Notes: generated from the letters alone by a model not told the origin. Numbered from the stretch's first letter, positions 25,986 to 34,847 are shown. The stretch: 64,000 nucleotides of DNA from Promicromonospora sukumoe 327MFSha3.1 (GCF_000385135.1 NZ_ARQM01000011.1:124001-188000); one strand, 5' to 3'. Program-made: numbers and translations.

Positions 25986-27275
25986 GTGAAGATCCTCGTC
26001 ATCGGCACCGGTGCCCGCGAGCACGCCATCGTCCACTCGCTCGACCGGGAGAACGTCTCCGGCGTCGCCTCCCACGAGCTGCACGCCGCGCCCGGCAACC
26101 CGGGCATCGCGGGGGCGGCCACGCTGCACCCGGTCGACCCGCTGGACGGGGCCGCCGTGACGGCGCTGGCCCAGCGGATCGGGGCGGAGCTGGTCGTCGT
26201 GGGGCCGGAGGCGCCGCTCGTCGCGGGCGTCGCGGACGCCGTGCGGGCCGCGGGCATCGCGGTGTTCGGCCCGTCCGGCGAGGCGGCCCGGCTGGAGGGC
26301 TCCAAGTCGTTCGCCAAGGAGGTCATGGCCGCCGCGGGCGTGCCGACCGCCATGGCGCACGTGTGCACCGACGTCCCCGAGCTCGAGGCGGCGCTGGACG
26401 CCTTCGGCGCCCCGTACGTGGTGAAGGACGACGGCCTCGCGGCCGGCAAGGGCGTGGTCGTCACCGACGACCGCGCGGCGGCGCTGGCCCACGGCACGGC
26501 GTGCCTGGCGGGCGAGAACGGCCGCGTGGTGGTCGAGGAGTACCTCGACGGCCCCGAGGTCTCCCTGTTCTGCGTGTGCGACGGCACCACGGTGGTGCCC
26601 CTGGTCCCCGCGCAGGACTTCAAGCGCGTCGGGAACGACGACGAGGGCCCCAACACCGGCGGCATGGGCGCCTACACCCCGCTGGACTGGGCGCCGGCCG
26701 ACCTCGTGGACGAGGTGGTCGCGCGCGTGGCCCAGCCCACGATCGACGAGATGGCCCGCCGCGGCACGCCGTTCTCCGGCGTGCTCTACGTGGGGCTCGC
26801 GCTGACCAGCCGCGGCACCCGCGTGGTGGAGTTCAACGCCCGGTTCGGCGACCCGGAGACGCAGTCGGTGCTGGCCCGCCTCGCGACGCCGCTGTCCGAC
26901 ATCATGCTCGCGTCCGCGCGCGGCCGGCTCGCCGGCCTGGAGCCCCTGCGCTGGCGCCCCGAGGCCTCGGTCACGGTGGTCGTCGCGTCGGAGGGCTACC
27001 CGGCGTCGGCCCGTTCGGGTGACCCGATCACGGGCATCGAGGAGGCCCAGCTGCTCGCCGGCGTGCACGTGCTGCACGCGGGCACCGGGCGCTCCGAGAC
27101 CGGCGACCTGGTCAGCGCGGGCGGCCGGGTGCTGTCCGTGGTGGCGCTGGGCAGCGACCTGGCGGACGCCCGTCGTCGGGCCTACGAGGGCGTGGCGCGG
27201 ATCGAGCTCAAGGGCTCGCACCACCGCACGGACATCGCCCTGAAGGCGGAGCGCGGCGAGGTCACCGTCCCGTAG
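25986..27275 (+). CDS. purD: Phosphoribosylamine-glycine ligase
   Basis: A 429-aa ATP-grasp enzyme, the second step of purine synthesis. It begins MKILVIGTGAREHAI (usual G-x-R-E-H-A). The ATP-grasp part has PYVVKDDGLAAGKGVVV, VVVEEYLDGPEVSLF, NTGGMGAY and the metal-site VVEFNARFGDPE. The GTG start is at 25986. It probably shares the purA transcript. Confidence 0.97.
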   Translation: MKILVIGTGAREHAIVHSLDRENVSGVASHELHAAPGNPGIAGAATLHPVDPLDGAAVTALAQRIGAELVVVGPEAPLVAGVADAVRAAGIAVFGPSGEAARLEGSKSFAKEVMAAAGVPTAMAHVCTDVPELEAALDAFGAPYVVKDDGLAAGKGVVVTDDRAAALAHGTACLAGENGRVVVEEYLDGPEVSLFCVCDGTTVVPLVPAQDFKRVGNDDEGPNTGGMGAYTPLDWAPADLVDEVVARVAQPTIDEMARRGTPFSGVLYVGLALTSRGTRVVEFNARFGDPETQSVLARLATPLSDIMLASARGRLAGLEPLRWRPEASVTVVVASEGYPASARSGDPITGIEEAQLLAGVHVLHAGTGRSETGDLVSAGGRVLSVVALGSDLADARRRAYEGVARIELKGSHHRTDIALKAERGEVTVP

Positions 27276-27377
27276 GTGCCCCCGGCGCCGACGGGCGCCG
27301 TCTCGCCGTGCGTCGGCGTCATCCCCACGAAACCCGGCGGGCGTTAACATCGCGGCTTCGTCGAGAGGGGAGTGGTC

Positions 27378-28136
27378 GTGGCTGAGCGCGTCACGTTCGA
27401 GAGCACTACGGGACCGCGCCTCGCGGGCATCATCGACCGGCCCGCCGGCGAGGTGCGCGGCTGGGGCGTGTTCTCCCACGGGTTCACGCTGGGCAAGGAC
27501 TCGCCGGCCGCGGCGCGGATCTGCAAGCAGCTCGCGGCCGAGGGCATCGGCATGCTCCGCTTCGACAACCTGGGCCTGGGCGACTCCGAGGGTGACTGGG
27601 GCGACGGCTCGTTCACGCACAAGGTCGCCGACACGGTGCAGGCCGCCCAGTTCATGGCCGACCACGACATGCCGGTGCACCTGCTGGTGGGGCACTCGTT
27701 CGGCGGCGCCGCCGTGATCGCCGCCGGCGCGGACGTCCCGGGCGTGCAGGCGGTCGCCACCATCGGCGCCCCGGTGCAGCCCCGGCACGCCGAGCACAAC
27801 TACGACGCCGTCCTGGGCCGGGTGTTCGACGACGGGCACGCCCAGTGGATGGTGGGCGGACGCGCGCTCACGCTCAAGCGGCACTTCGTCGAGGACGTCC
27901 GCCGGGCGGAGCTGCGCTCCAAGATCCGGGAGCTCGGCTCCCCGCTGCTGGTGATGCACTCACCGACGGACTCCACGGTGGACATCTCGAACGCGGGGGA
28001 GATCTTCCGCGAGGCCCGGCACCCGCGCTCGTTCGTGTCCCTGGAGGGCGCTGACCACCTGCTCACCGCGCCCGGGCAGGCGAAGCGTGCGGCCCGCATC
28101 ATCAGCGCCTGGGCGGACCAGTACCTCACCGCCTGA
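27378..28136 (+). CDS. Alpha/beta hydrolase (OsmC-partner type)
   Basis: A 252-aa hydrolase with the HGFTLGKDSP loop, FDNLGLGDSEG, and the nucleophile elbow VGHSFGGAAV, then Asp in HSPTDSTV and His in GADHLL, so the triad is intact. It resembles the small hydrolases often fused or adjacent to OsmC domains, but no OsmC gene is next to it. GAGAGGGGAG precedes two GTGs; the one at 27378 has the better spacing. TAACAT (27345-27350) may be the -10. Its end overlaps the convergent membrane gene by 11 bases. Confidence 0.85.
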   Translation: MAERVTFESTTGPRLAGIIDRPAGEVRGWGVFSHGFTLGKDSPAAARICKQLAAEGIGMLRFDNLGLGDSEGDWGDGSFTHKVADTVQAAQFMADHDMPVHLLVGHSFGGAAVIAAGADVPGVQAVATIGAPVQPRHAEHNYDAVLGRVFDDGHAQWMVGGRALTLKRHFVEDVRRAELRSKIRELGSPLLVMHSPTDSTVDISNAGEIFREARHPRSFVSLEGADHLLTAPGQAKRAARIISAWADQYLTA

Positions 28137-28866
28137 GCCGGCGCGGTCCGGGTGCGTGCCGCGTCGGGCGGCCCCGAGCGCCCAGCGTCTCCAGCTGCGG
28201 CCGGTGCCCGCAGAACGCTTGCGCGTAGAGGAACGTGACGACGACGCCGAGCATCAGCAGCTCGCCGCCGTCCTCCAGCGAGCCCAGGAGCACGTGCCAC
28301 GTGCCCCGGGTCCCCGTGAACGCCCGCGTGAACCCGTGCACGACGTCGACCCCCACGCCGCACAGCACCAGCAGGCCGAGCAGCGCGAGCAGCACGCGGG
28401 ACGCCGTCCGCCACTCCGGCGCCGCGAACCGGTACCCGACCGCGATGGCCACCAGCAGCGTGGCGCCGACGGACCCGAGCCAGACGATCTCGCCGATCGG
28501 CGGGCCGTAGGGCTGGGCGATGCCGAGCTCGGCCGCGATCACCTTGGCCATGCGCTCGTGCAGCATGAAGAAGTCGTCGGCCAGCAGGACCGCGAACAGG
28601 GCGGACCACCCCGCCAGGAGCGCCTGACGGTGCACCACGGCGAGGTAGGCGGCGAGCCCGGCCGCCCACGCCGTGAACACGAAACCCACCACCGCGGGGA
28701 TGCCGCGCTCCTGCTCGAGCCCGAACCCGTCGTGGTCGGGGACGCCGAGGAACTTGTGCGTGAGGAAGAGCAGGTTCAGGCCGAGCGCCACCGTGAGCAG
28801 CATCCCGAAGAGGCCGGCGACCGGACGGTGGTGCAGCCCGAGGGCTTCGACGACTCGCGTGCGCAC
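28126..28866 (-). CDS. Multi-pass membrane protein, unknown
   Basis: A 246-aa protein with about seven hydrophobic segments, such as LFGMLLTVALGLNLLFLTH, AVVGFVFTAWAAGLAAYLAV and LLVAIAVGYRF. A cluster of acidic and His residues follows the third (ADDFFMLHERM), and another His/Asp set (GVDVVHGFTRAF) comes later. These could bind metal, but I do not recognise the family. The GTG start follows GAGGAG. The C-terminus is basic (RGRPTRHAPGPRRLRR). Confidence 0.7.
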   Translation of the reverse strand: MRTRVVEALGLHHRPVAGLFGMLLTVALGLNLLFLTHKFLGVPDHDGFGLEQERGIPAVVGFVFTAWAAGLAAYLAVVHRQALLAGWSALFAVLLADDFFMLHERMAKVIAAELGIAQPYGPPIGEIVWLGSVGATLLVAIAVGYRFAAPEWRTASRVLLALLGLLVLCGVGVDVVHGFTRAFTGTRGTWHVLLGSLEDGGELLMLGVVVTFLYAQAFCGHRPQLETLGARGRPTRHAPGPRRLRR

Positions 28867-28940
28867 AGCTGTACTCCTCTGACCTGCGACAACGGGGACG
28901 GGGCTTACGTTCCCGCGGGTCGATGAGGCGGTGAGGAGAG

Positions 28941-28964
28941 CGCGATGAGAGTGCTCTCATCGCG
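28941..28964. promoter_or_regulatory. Operator-like dyad CGCGATGAGAG-TG-CTCTCATCGCG
   Basis: A perfect 11-bp-arm dyad in the divergent region between the membrane protein gene (start 28866) and purS (start 29067). Symmetry and size suit a dimeric repressor. It lies 63 bases before the TAGACT proposed for purS and 75 bases upstream of the membrane gene, so it could serve either. The cognate protein is not known. Confidence 0.55.
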
Positions 28965-29026
28965 TGCGGCGGCGGACCCGGGCGCAGGTCACTGTCCACG
29001 GACGGCGAGGCACCCCGCCGCGCAAG

Positions 29027-29032
29027 TAGACT
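29027..29032 (+). promoter_or_regulatory. Putative purS -10 (TAGACT)
   Basis: AAGTAGACTC lies 35 bases before the purS GTG and is identical over ten bases to the sequence before purA. Confidence 0.5.
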
Positions 29033-29066
29033 CTTCCCGGAATTCCCTCACCTTCAAGGAGCCTTC

Positions 29067-29354
29067 GTGGGACGCGTCGTCGTCGAGGTCATGCCCAAGC
29101 CCGAGATCCTGGACCCCCAGGGCAAGGCTGTCGTCGGAGCGCTGCCGCGCCTCGGCTTCACCCAGTTCTCCGGTGTGCGTCAGGGCAAGCGGTTCGAGCT
29201 CGAGGTGGACGGTGAGGTCACGCCTGAGATCCTCGCCGCCGCCCGGGAGGCCGCGGCCACCCTGCTGTCCAACCCGGTCATCGAGGACGTGGTCTCGGTC
29301 TCCGACGCCGCCGCCGTCCCGGGTGAGGCGAGCGGCACCCCGGTGAGCGCCTGA
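29067..29354 (+). CDS. purS: FGAM synthase subunit PurS
   Basis: A 95-aa small subunit of formylglycinamidine ribonucleotide synthase. [20 protein letters not shown], the ALPRLGF turn and [15 protein letters not shown] [11 protein letters not shown] are family features. It bridges PurQ and PurL and helps channel ammonia. GTG start with AAGGAG 5 bases upstream. The stop overlaps purQ (ATGA). Confidence 0.95.
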   Translation: MGRVVVEVMPKPEILDPQGKAVVGALPRLGFTQFSGVRQGKRFELEVDGEVTPEILAAAREAAATLLSNPVIEDVVSVSDAAAVPGEASGTPVSA

Positions 29355-30100
29355 TGTCCGCGACCGAGCCGGCGCCCGTCGCCGCCGCGGCCGGCATCGC
29401 CGAGGCCCGCATCGGCGTCATCACGTTCCCCGGCACGCTCGACGACCGGGACGCGGCGCGCGCCGTGCGCCTGGCCGGCGCCGAGGCGGTCTCGATCTGG
29501 CACGCCGACGAGTCGCTGCAGGACGTCGACGCCGTGGTGCTGCCCGGCGGGTTCTCGTACGGCGACTACCTGCGCGCCGGCGCGATCAGCCGGTTCGCGC
29601 CCGCCATGGCGGCCGTGGTCGACGCCGCCAAGGGCGGCATGCCGGTGCTCGGCATCTGCAACGGCTTCCAGGTCCTGACCGAGGCGCACCTGCTGCCGGG
29701 CTCGATGGTCAAGAACGACCACCTGCACTTCGTGTGCCGGGAGCAGTCGCTGATCGTCGAGAACGCGCACACCGCCTGGACCAACGAGTTCCGCCGCGGG
29801 CAGCAGATCACCATCCCGCTGAAGAACCAGGACGGCCAGTTCGTGGCCGACGAGCGCACGCTCGACGAGCTCGAGGGCGAGGGCCGCGTGGTCTTCCGCT
29901 ACGACGGCTGGAACCCGAACGGTTCGCGCCGCGACATCGCGGGCATCACGAACGAGCGCGGCAACGTGGTGGGCCTCATGCCCCACCCGGAGCACGCGGT
30001 GGAGCCCGGTTTCGGCCCGGCGTCCGCCGAGGGCCCGCGCGCCGGTGTCGACGGCCTGACGTTCTTCACGTCGGTGCTGTCGTCGCTGGTCCACGCGTGA
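29354..30100 (+). CDS. purQ: FGAM synthase glutaminase subunit PurQ
   Basis: A 248-aa class I glutamine amidotransferase. It has the PGTLDD start, [15 protein letters not shown], the nucleophile Cys in GICNGFQVL, and His and Glu in MPHPEHAVE. An N-terminal extension of about 18 residues ([15 protein letters not shown]) precedes the usual start. It supplies ammonia to PurL. The purL gene lies 31 kb away rather than next to it. Confidence 0.96.
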   Translation: MSATEPAPVAAAAGIAEARIGVITFPGTLDDRDAARAVRLAGAEAVSIWHADESLQDVDAVVLPGGFSYGDYLRAGAISRFAPAMAAVVDAAKGGMPVLGICNGFQVLTEAHLLPGSMVKNDHLHFVCREQSLIVENAHTAWTNEFRRGQQITIPLKNQDGQFVADERTLDELEGEGRVVFRYDGWNPNGSRRDIAGITNERGNVVGLMPHPEHAVEPGFGPASAEGPRAGVDGLTFFTSVLSSLVHA

Positions 30101-30127
30101 CCACCGGTCAGGTCCGGGCGGGCGGTC

Positions 30128-31264
30128 ATGGTCGCTGAGGTTCTCGCTGGCCTGACCGTCGAGACGGTCGGCTGGGACCACGTCGACGCCGTCCGCCTGC
30201 GCGCGGACCAGCAGCAGGAGATCGACCTGCGGTACGCGCAGCCCGGGCGGCCGTCGACGACGGACGCCGACGGCGCCCCGGTGCCCGACGCGCGCGACCA
30301 GGTGGACCCGTCGAACGTGTTCGCGACCCTGCTGCTGCGGGTCGACGGCGAGCCGGCCGGGCACGCCGCGCTGCGCGACCTGTCCGGCCGGGACGACTAC
30401 CAGGGCGGCCTGCACCCCGACGGGACCGCCGAGGTCAAGCGCGTGTACGTGGCGCCCGGCTTCCGCGGCCGCGGGCTGTCCCGCACCCTGATGACCGTCG
30501 CCGAGGACGCCGCCCGTGCCGCCGGCGTACGACACCTCATCCTGGAGAGCGGGCTCATGCAGCCCGAGTCCCTGGGGCTGTACCTCCGTCTGGGTTACGA
30601 CCCGGTCGAGTCGTTCGGCGTGTTCTCGGACGAGCCGGGCTCGCGCTGCTTCGGCAAGTGGCTGGTGCCCGACGCGGCCCCGGTGGTCGAGCCTGTCGAG
30701 ACCCCCACGTCCGCCCCGTTGATCCGCGAGGTCCCTTGGGACGACCCCGACGCCGCCGCCCTGCGGCGCGCCATGTGGGCCTACCTCGAGCCGCTCTACC
30801 CGCAGCTGGCGCGGGTCGTCGAGGCGCGCGGCGGCCACGACGTCGTCGACGTCGACCGGGGGCACACCGCGCTGGTGACGGTCCTGGCCACGCTGGACGG
30901 CCGGCCTGTCGGCTGTGCCACCCTCGCGACGTCGCCGGTGGGCCCCGAGCACCTCACCGCCGACCCGCTGCGCGGCGTCGGCGGCATCGCGGCCGCCGCT
31001 GCGGCGGGCGAGTCCCGCGGGTTCGAGCTGCAGAGCGTGTTCGTCGACCCGTCGGTGCGCCGCGCGGGCGTCGCCTCGGCGCTGGTCGGGCACCTCGAGG
31101 AGGAGGCCCGGCGGCGCGGCGGCCTGGCGGCCTACCTCAACACCGGCATCCGGCAGCCCACGGCGCTGCGCCTGTACGGGAAGCTCGGCTACCGGCCGGT
31201 GCTGCCGTACCCGCCCTACGACTCGGACGACGCCCAGCTCCTGTTCCTCGGCAAGGCGCTCTGA
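30128..31264 (+). CDS. Tandem GNAT acetyltransferase
   Basis: A 378-aa protein with two GNAT domains. Domain 1 (about 1-175) has VKRVYVAPGFRGRGLSRTLM, domain 2 (about 200-378) LQSVFVDPSVRRAGVASALV; both contain the acetyl-CoA R/Q-x-x-G-x-G/A loop. The linker (VVEPVETPTSAP, about 186-197) is encoded by a GGTCGAGCCTGTCGAGACC element of the same family seen as intergenic palindromes elsewhere. It follows purQ by 27 bases and may be co-transcribed. Acceptor unknown. Confidence 0.85.
   Translation: MVAEVLAGLTVETVGWDHVDAVRLRADQQQEIDLRYAQPGRPSTTDADGAPVPDARDQVDPSNVFATLLLRVDGEPAGHAALRDLSGRDDYQGGLHPDGTAEVKRVYVAPGFRGRGLSRTLMTVAEDAARAAGVRHLILESGLMQPESLGLYLRLGYDPVESFGVFSDEPGSRCFGKWLVPDAAPVVEPVETPTSAPLIREVPWDDPDAAALRRAMWAYLEPLYPQLARVVEARGGHDVVDVDRGHTALVTVLATLDGRPVGCATLATSPVGPEHLTADPLRGVGGIAAAAAAGESRGFELQSVFVDPSVRRAGVASALVGHLEEEARRRGGLAAYLNTGIRQPTALRLYGKLGYRPVLPYPPYDSDDAQLLFLGKAL
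30685..30703 (+). repeat. Family C repeat inside the GNAT gene
   Basis: GGTCGAGCCTGTCGAGACC, in frame, encodes V-E-P-V-E-T in the linker of the double acetyltransferase. Related copies are intergenic at 38580-38625 and 49295-49314. Confidence 0.75.
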
Positions 31265-31285
31265 CCGTACGTCCGGGTCGGCGCC

Positions 31286-31371
31286 GGGGAAGACGGTACG
31301 CAGCCGGAGGGGTAACGCAGACGTAGCACTGCTAGCTCAGCGTTACCCCTCCGGCTGCGTAACTCTTCCCC
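31286..31371. terminator. Long hairpin between convergent genes
   Basis: Arms of about 32 bp (31286-31318 and 31340-31371), including a 22-bp perfect core TACGCAGCCGGAGGGGTAAC plus GC, with a 21-base loop. It lies between the GNAT gene and the convergent MBL gene and probably stops both transcripts. No T-tract. Confidence 0.75.
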
Positions 31372-31389
31372 CGAGCCCTGCGCCAGCCG

Positions 31390-32190
31390 CTACGACCGCC
31401 CGCGCAGGTAGTCCAGCTGCGCGCGGACCGACGAGCGGGCCGCAGGCAGCACCGACGGGTCGACGTCCGCGTACACCGCGCCGGTCACGGCGTCGAGGAG
31501 CGGGTCCGGGAGCGGGCCGCCCGCATCGGGCAGCGACACGCCGAGCGCGGTGAGCGCCGCGCGCACCTGGTCCAGCCGCTCCGTCCGGTGCGCGCGGTAC
31601 GCGCCCACCGCGGCACGCAGGTCCGGGAGCACCGGCCCGTGCCCGGGCAGGCCCGGCACGGGGTCGGGCAGGTCGAGCGCGCCCAGCCGGTCCAGCGAGG
31701 CCAGGTAGTCGCGCAGCGATCCGTCCGGCTCGGCGAGCACGGTGGTCCCGCGGCCCAGCACAGTGTCGCCCGTGAGCACCACGGAGGTCGTGCCGTCCGA
31801 CACTACGAGGCACACCGAGTCCGCCGTGTGCCCCGGGGTGGCCAGCACCTCGACGCGCAGGCCGGCCACCTCCAGGACCTCGCCGTGGGCGAGCGGCCCG
31901 GCGCCCGCGCAGAACTCCGGCAGCACGCCCCGTGACGGCGCGCCCGTGAGCTCCCGGAACCGCGCCAGCCCGCCGGTGTGGTCGGCGTGCCGGTGGGTCA
32001 CCAGCACCAGGTCGACGGGTCCGGCGTCGGCCACCGCGGCGAGGTGCGGCGCCAGGTCCGGGCCGGGGTCCACGACCACGCAGCCCGGCGACCCGGGCGC
32101 GCGCAGCACGTACGACCGGGTTCCGTCGAGCGTCATCGGGCCGGGATTGTCGGCGCGCAGCACCCTCGCGAAGGAGGCAATGATGTCCAC
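31390..32190 (-). CDS. MBL-fold hydrolase (LACTB2/GloB-like)
   Basis: A 266-aa metallo-beta-lactamase-fold enzyme. The zinc motif is VTHRHADHTGG, followed by the ATPGHTADSV His, the bridging Asp in LTGDTVLGRGTT and the last His in PGHGPVL. The C-terminal helical part (ERLDQVRAALTALG) resembles the winged-helix end of LACTB2 and SNM1-like thioester or nucleic acid hydrolases. The GTG start at 32190 has no obvious SD site. It is divergent from the GH3 gene. Confidence 0.9.
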   Translation of the reverse strand: MDIIASFARVLRADNPGPMTLDGTRSYVLRAPGSPGCVVVDPGPDLAPHLAAVADAGPVDLVLVTHRHADHTGGLARFRELTGAPSRGVLPEFCAGAGPLAHGEVLEVAGLRVEVLATPGHTADSVCLVVSDGTTSVVLTGDTVLGRGTTVLAEPDGSLRDYLASLDRLGALDLPDPVPGLPGHGPVLPDLRAAVGAYRAHRTERLDQVRAALTALGVSLPDAGGPLPDPLLDAVTGAVYADVDPSVLPAARSSVRAQLDYLRGRS

Positions 32191-32287
32191 CGAATCACCC
32201 TATCCAGGGGTCAACCTGGCTTGTGTGCTGCGGGAACGCGGTGTGTGATCGGTAAATCACCTCCCAAAGAAGAGAGGAATACCTCAG
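32191..32287. promoter_or_regulatory. Divergent promoter region, MBL / GH3
   Basis: 97 bases with GGGAACGCGGTGTGTGATCGG and an AAAGAAGAGAGGA ribosome site for the GH3 gene. There is no perfect dyad; a LacI-type site typical for sugar-regulated hydrolases is not visible. Confidence 0.3.
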
Positions 32288-34765
32288 ATGTCCGCCATCT
32301 CAGGCGCGGCGCAGGACTACCGCGTCCGCAGAACACCGGCACTCATCGCCGTGACGGCTCTCGCCGCCACGACACTGTTCGCTCTTCCCCAGACCACCCG
32401 GGCCACCACGCCCGCCGACGCCGTCGTCAGCGCGGGCCCCGTCACCTTCGTGGACGACGGCGACACCGCGACCGTCACCGTCACCGTCGAGTCGGCCGAC
32501 GACGCCGCGCTCGCCTCCCCGGTCCGCGTCGACTGGAGCACCGGCTCCGGCACGGCCACCGCCGACGCCGACTACGTGGCCGGCTCCGGCACCCTCGAGT
32601 TCCCCGCCGGGACGCCGTCCGGCACCGAGCGCACCCTGCACGTCACCACCCGCGCGTCGGACGTCGGTGAGACGGCCGAGACGGTTCCCGTGACCCTGCG
32701 GTCGCCGGACGCCGAGGTCTCCGGCCAGCCCACCGTCGTCGTGCGAGGGCACGGCCTGCCCTACCTCGACCCGCGCCTGTCCACCAAGAAGCGCGTCGCC
32801 GACCTGCTGAAGCGCATGACGCTCGCCGAGAAGGTCGGGCAGATGACGCAGGCCGAGCGCGGGAACGTGACGGGCGACCCGGCGGTCATCGCCGAGCTCG
32901 GCCTCGGTTCGGTGCTCAGCGGCGGCGGTTCGACGCCTGCCGAGAACACACCGGAGGGGTGGGCCGACGCGATCGACGGCTTCCAGACGCAGGCCCTCTC
33001 GACGCGGCTGCAGATCCCGCTGATCTACGGCGTCGACTCGGTGCACGGGCACGGCAACCTGAACGGCGCCACGATCCTGCCGCACAACATCGGGCTCGGC
33101 GCCACGCGCGACCCGCTGCTCGTCGCACGCGCGGAGCGCATGGTCGCCACGGAGACGCGGGCGACCGGCATCCCGTGGACGTTCGCGCCGTGCGTGTGCG
33201 TGGTGCGCGACGACCGCTGGGGCCGCACCTACGAGTCGTTCGGCGAGCACCCCGCGCTCGCGAGCGTGCTCGGCGCGGCGGCCGTGGCCGGGTTCCAGGG
33301 CAAGGACCTGGAGAGCAACCGGTCGGTGCTCGCGACCGCGAAGCACTTCGTGGGCGACGGCGACACGACCTTCGGCACCGGCGAGGGCGACTACACGATC
33401 GACCAGGGCATCACGGAGCAGAGCCGGCGCCACGTCGAGCAGGTCGACCTCCCGCCCTACGCCGCGGCGCTCAGGGCCGGCGTCGGCTCGGTCATGCCGA
33501 GCTTCTCCAGCATCGACTGGACCGACGACGGCCTCGGCAACCCGCTGAAGATGCACGCCAACCGCGAGCTGATCACCGGGTGGCTCAAGCAGAAGCAGGG
33601 CTTCGACGGCTTCGTGATCAGCGACTGGCAGGGCATCCACCAGATCCCGCCGCTCGCCGACGACTCGCCCACCACGGGGCAGATCGTCACCAGCGTGAAC
33701 GCGGGCGTCGACATGTTCATGGAGCCGTCGCAGTTCGAGCGGTTCCACACGCGGCTGGTCGCGGCGGTGCGTGACGGCCAGGTCAAGGAGGCGCGGATCG
33801 ACGACGCCGTGTCCCGGATCCTGGCCGCCAAGTTCGAGCTCGGGCTGTTCGAGGAGCCGTTCGCCGACCGCTCGCACGCCGACGAGATCGGGTCCGCCGA
33901 GCACCGGGCGATCGCGCGCGAGGCGGTCGCGAAGTCGCAGGTGCTGCTCAAGAACAACCGCCGCGCGCTGCCCCTGGACGATCGGGACAGCATCTACGTC
34001 GCGGGCCGCAACGCCGACGACCTGGGCAACCAGGCCGGCGGCTGGACCGGCACCTGGCAGGGCTTCTCGGGCGACGTCACCGAGGGCACCACGATCCTGG
34101 AGGGCATCCGGGCGGCGGCCGACGACGTCACGTTCAGCGAGGACGCGTCCGCGCCGACCGACGGGGCCGACGTCGGCGTCGTCGTCGTGGGCGAGACCCC
34201 GTACGCCGAGGGGTTCGGCGACGTGGGCGGGCCCGAGTGGGCGTGGGACCCGGCCGACGGCGGGGTGCCGCGCGAGGAGAAGTCGATGTCGTTGCAGGCC
34301 GGCGACGCGGCCGTCGTGGACAAGGTCTGCGCCGAGATCCGGACCTGCGTGGTCCTCGTGGTGTCGGGGCGGCCGCAGGTGCTCACCGACCAGCTCGGCT
34401 CGATCGACGCGCTGGTCGCGTCGTGGCTGCCGGGCACGGAGGGCGCCGGCGTCGCCGACGTGCTGTTCGGCGACCGGAAGTTCACGGGCAGGCTGCCGGT
34501 CTCGTGGCCGCGGTCCGCGGACGATCCCGTGGTGAACGTGGGCGACCGGGACTACGACCCGCTCTTCCCGTTCGGCTGGGGCCTGACGACCGGCGGCAAG
34601 GGGCACCACGGCGACCAGCGGGCCACGCTGCAGGACGTCGCGCTCGACCCGGCGGACGGCGTGTCACCGGCGGCGTCGCGCGCGATCGCGACGTCGGACG
34701 TGGCCGTGCTGGAGGGCCGCACGAGCCATGCCCGGGCGATCCTCGCGGCGGCCCAGCCGAAGTAG
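32288..34765 (+). CDS. Secreted GH3 beta-glucosidase with Calx-beta domain
   Basis: An 825-aa exported glycosidase. The signal peptide occupies about residues 1-43 (RRTPALIAVTALAATTLFALP core). A Calx-beta-like domain (about 48-155; VTFVDDGDTATVTVTVESAD, DYVAGSGTLEFPAG) may bind calcium. The GH3 N-domain follows (MTLAEKVGQMTQAERGN, KHFVGDG), with the nucleophile Asp446 in FVISDWQG. The GH3 C-domain (VLLKNNRRALPL, LFPFGWGL) lacks the usual fibronectin-III-like tail and ends in a short charged stretch. It probably releases glucose from beta-glucans and may work with the GH16 enzyme at 60335. Confidence 0.93.
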   Translation: MSAISGAAQDYRVRRTPALIAVTALAATTLFALPQTTRATTPADAVVSAGPVTFVDDGDTATVTVTVESADDAALASPVRVDWSTGSGTATADADYVAGSGTLEFPAGTPSGTERTLHVTTRASDVGETAETVPVTLRSPDAEVSGQPTVVVRGHGLPYLDPRLSTKKRVADLLKRMTLAEKVGQMTQAERGNVTGDPAVIAELGLGSVLSGGGSTPAENTPEGWADAIDGFQTQALSTRLQIPLIYGVDSVHGHGNLNGATILPHNIGLGATRDPLLVARAERMVATETRATGIPWTFAPCVCVVRDDRWGRTYESFGEHPALASVLGAAAVAGFQGKDLESNRSVLATAKHFVGDGDTTFGTGEGDYTIDQGITEQSRRHVEQVDLPPYAAALRAGVGSVMPSFSSIDWTDDGLGNPLKMHANRELITGWLKQKQGFDGFVISDWQGIHQIPPLADDSPTTGQIVTSVNAGVDMFMEPSQFERFHTRLVAAVRDGQVKEARIDDAVSRILAAKFELGLFEEPFADRSHADEIGSAEHRAIAREAVAKSQVLLKNNRRALPLDDRDSIYVAGRNADDLGNQAGGWTGTWQGFSGDVTEGTTILEGIRAAADDVTFSEDASAPTDGADVGVVVVGETPYAEGFGDVGGPEWAWDPADGGVPREEKSMSLQAGDAAVVDKVCAEIRTCVVLVVSGRPQVLTDQLGSIDALVASWLPGTEGAGVADVLFGDRKFTGRLPVSWPRSADDPVVNVGDRDYDPLFPFGWGLTTGGKGHHGDQRATLQDVALDPADGVSPAASRAIATSDVAVLEGRTSHARAILAAAQPK

Positions 34766-34772
34766 CACCGCA

Positions 34773-34840
34773 GCGAGGTAGAACTGCAGCGAGGTAGAAC
34801 CCCAGCGCTGGGGTTCTACCTCGCTGCAGTTCTACCTCGC
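34773..34840. repeat. 68-bp perfect palindrome
   Basis: Two 34-bp arms meet with no loop (CCAGC|GCTGG). Each arm also holds the direct repeat GCGAGGTAGAAC twice, 18 bases apart. It lies between convergent GH3 and metZ. No T-tract. It is the longest perfect dyad in the window. Confidence 0.88.
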
Positions 34841-34847
34841 CCTGGTC

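Noticed and set aside
32300..34609. 769-codon open frame antisense to the GH3 gene
   Set aside because: Shadow frame caused by high third-position GC; Arg/Gly/Ala-rich, no domain, while the plus strand encodes a clear GH3 enzyme.
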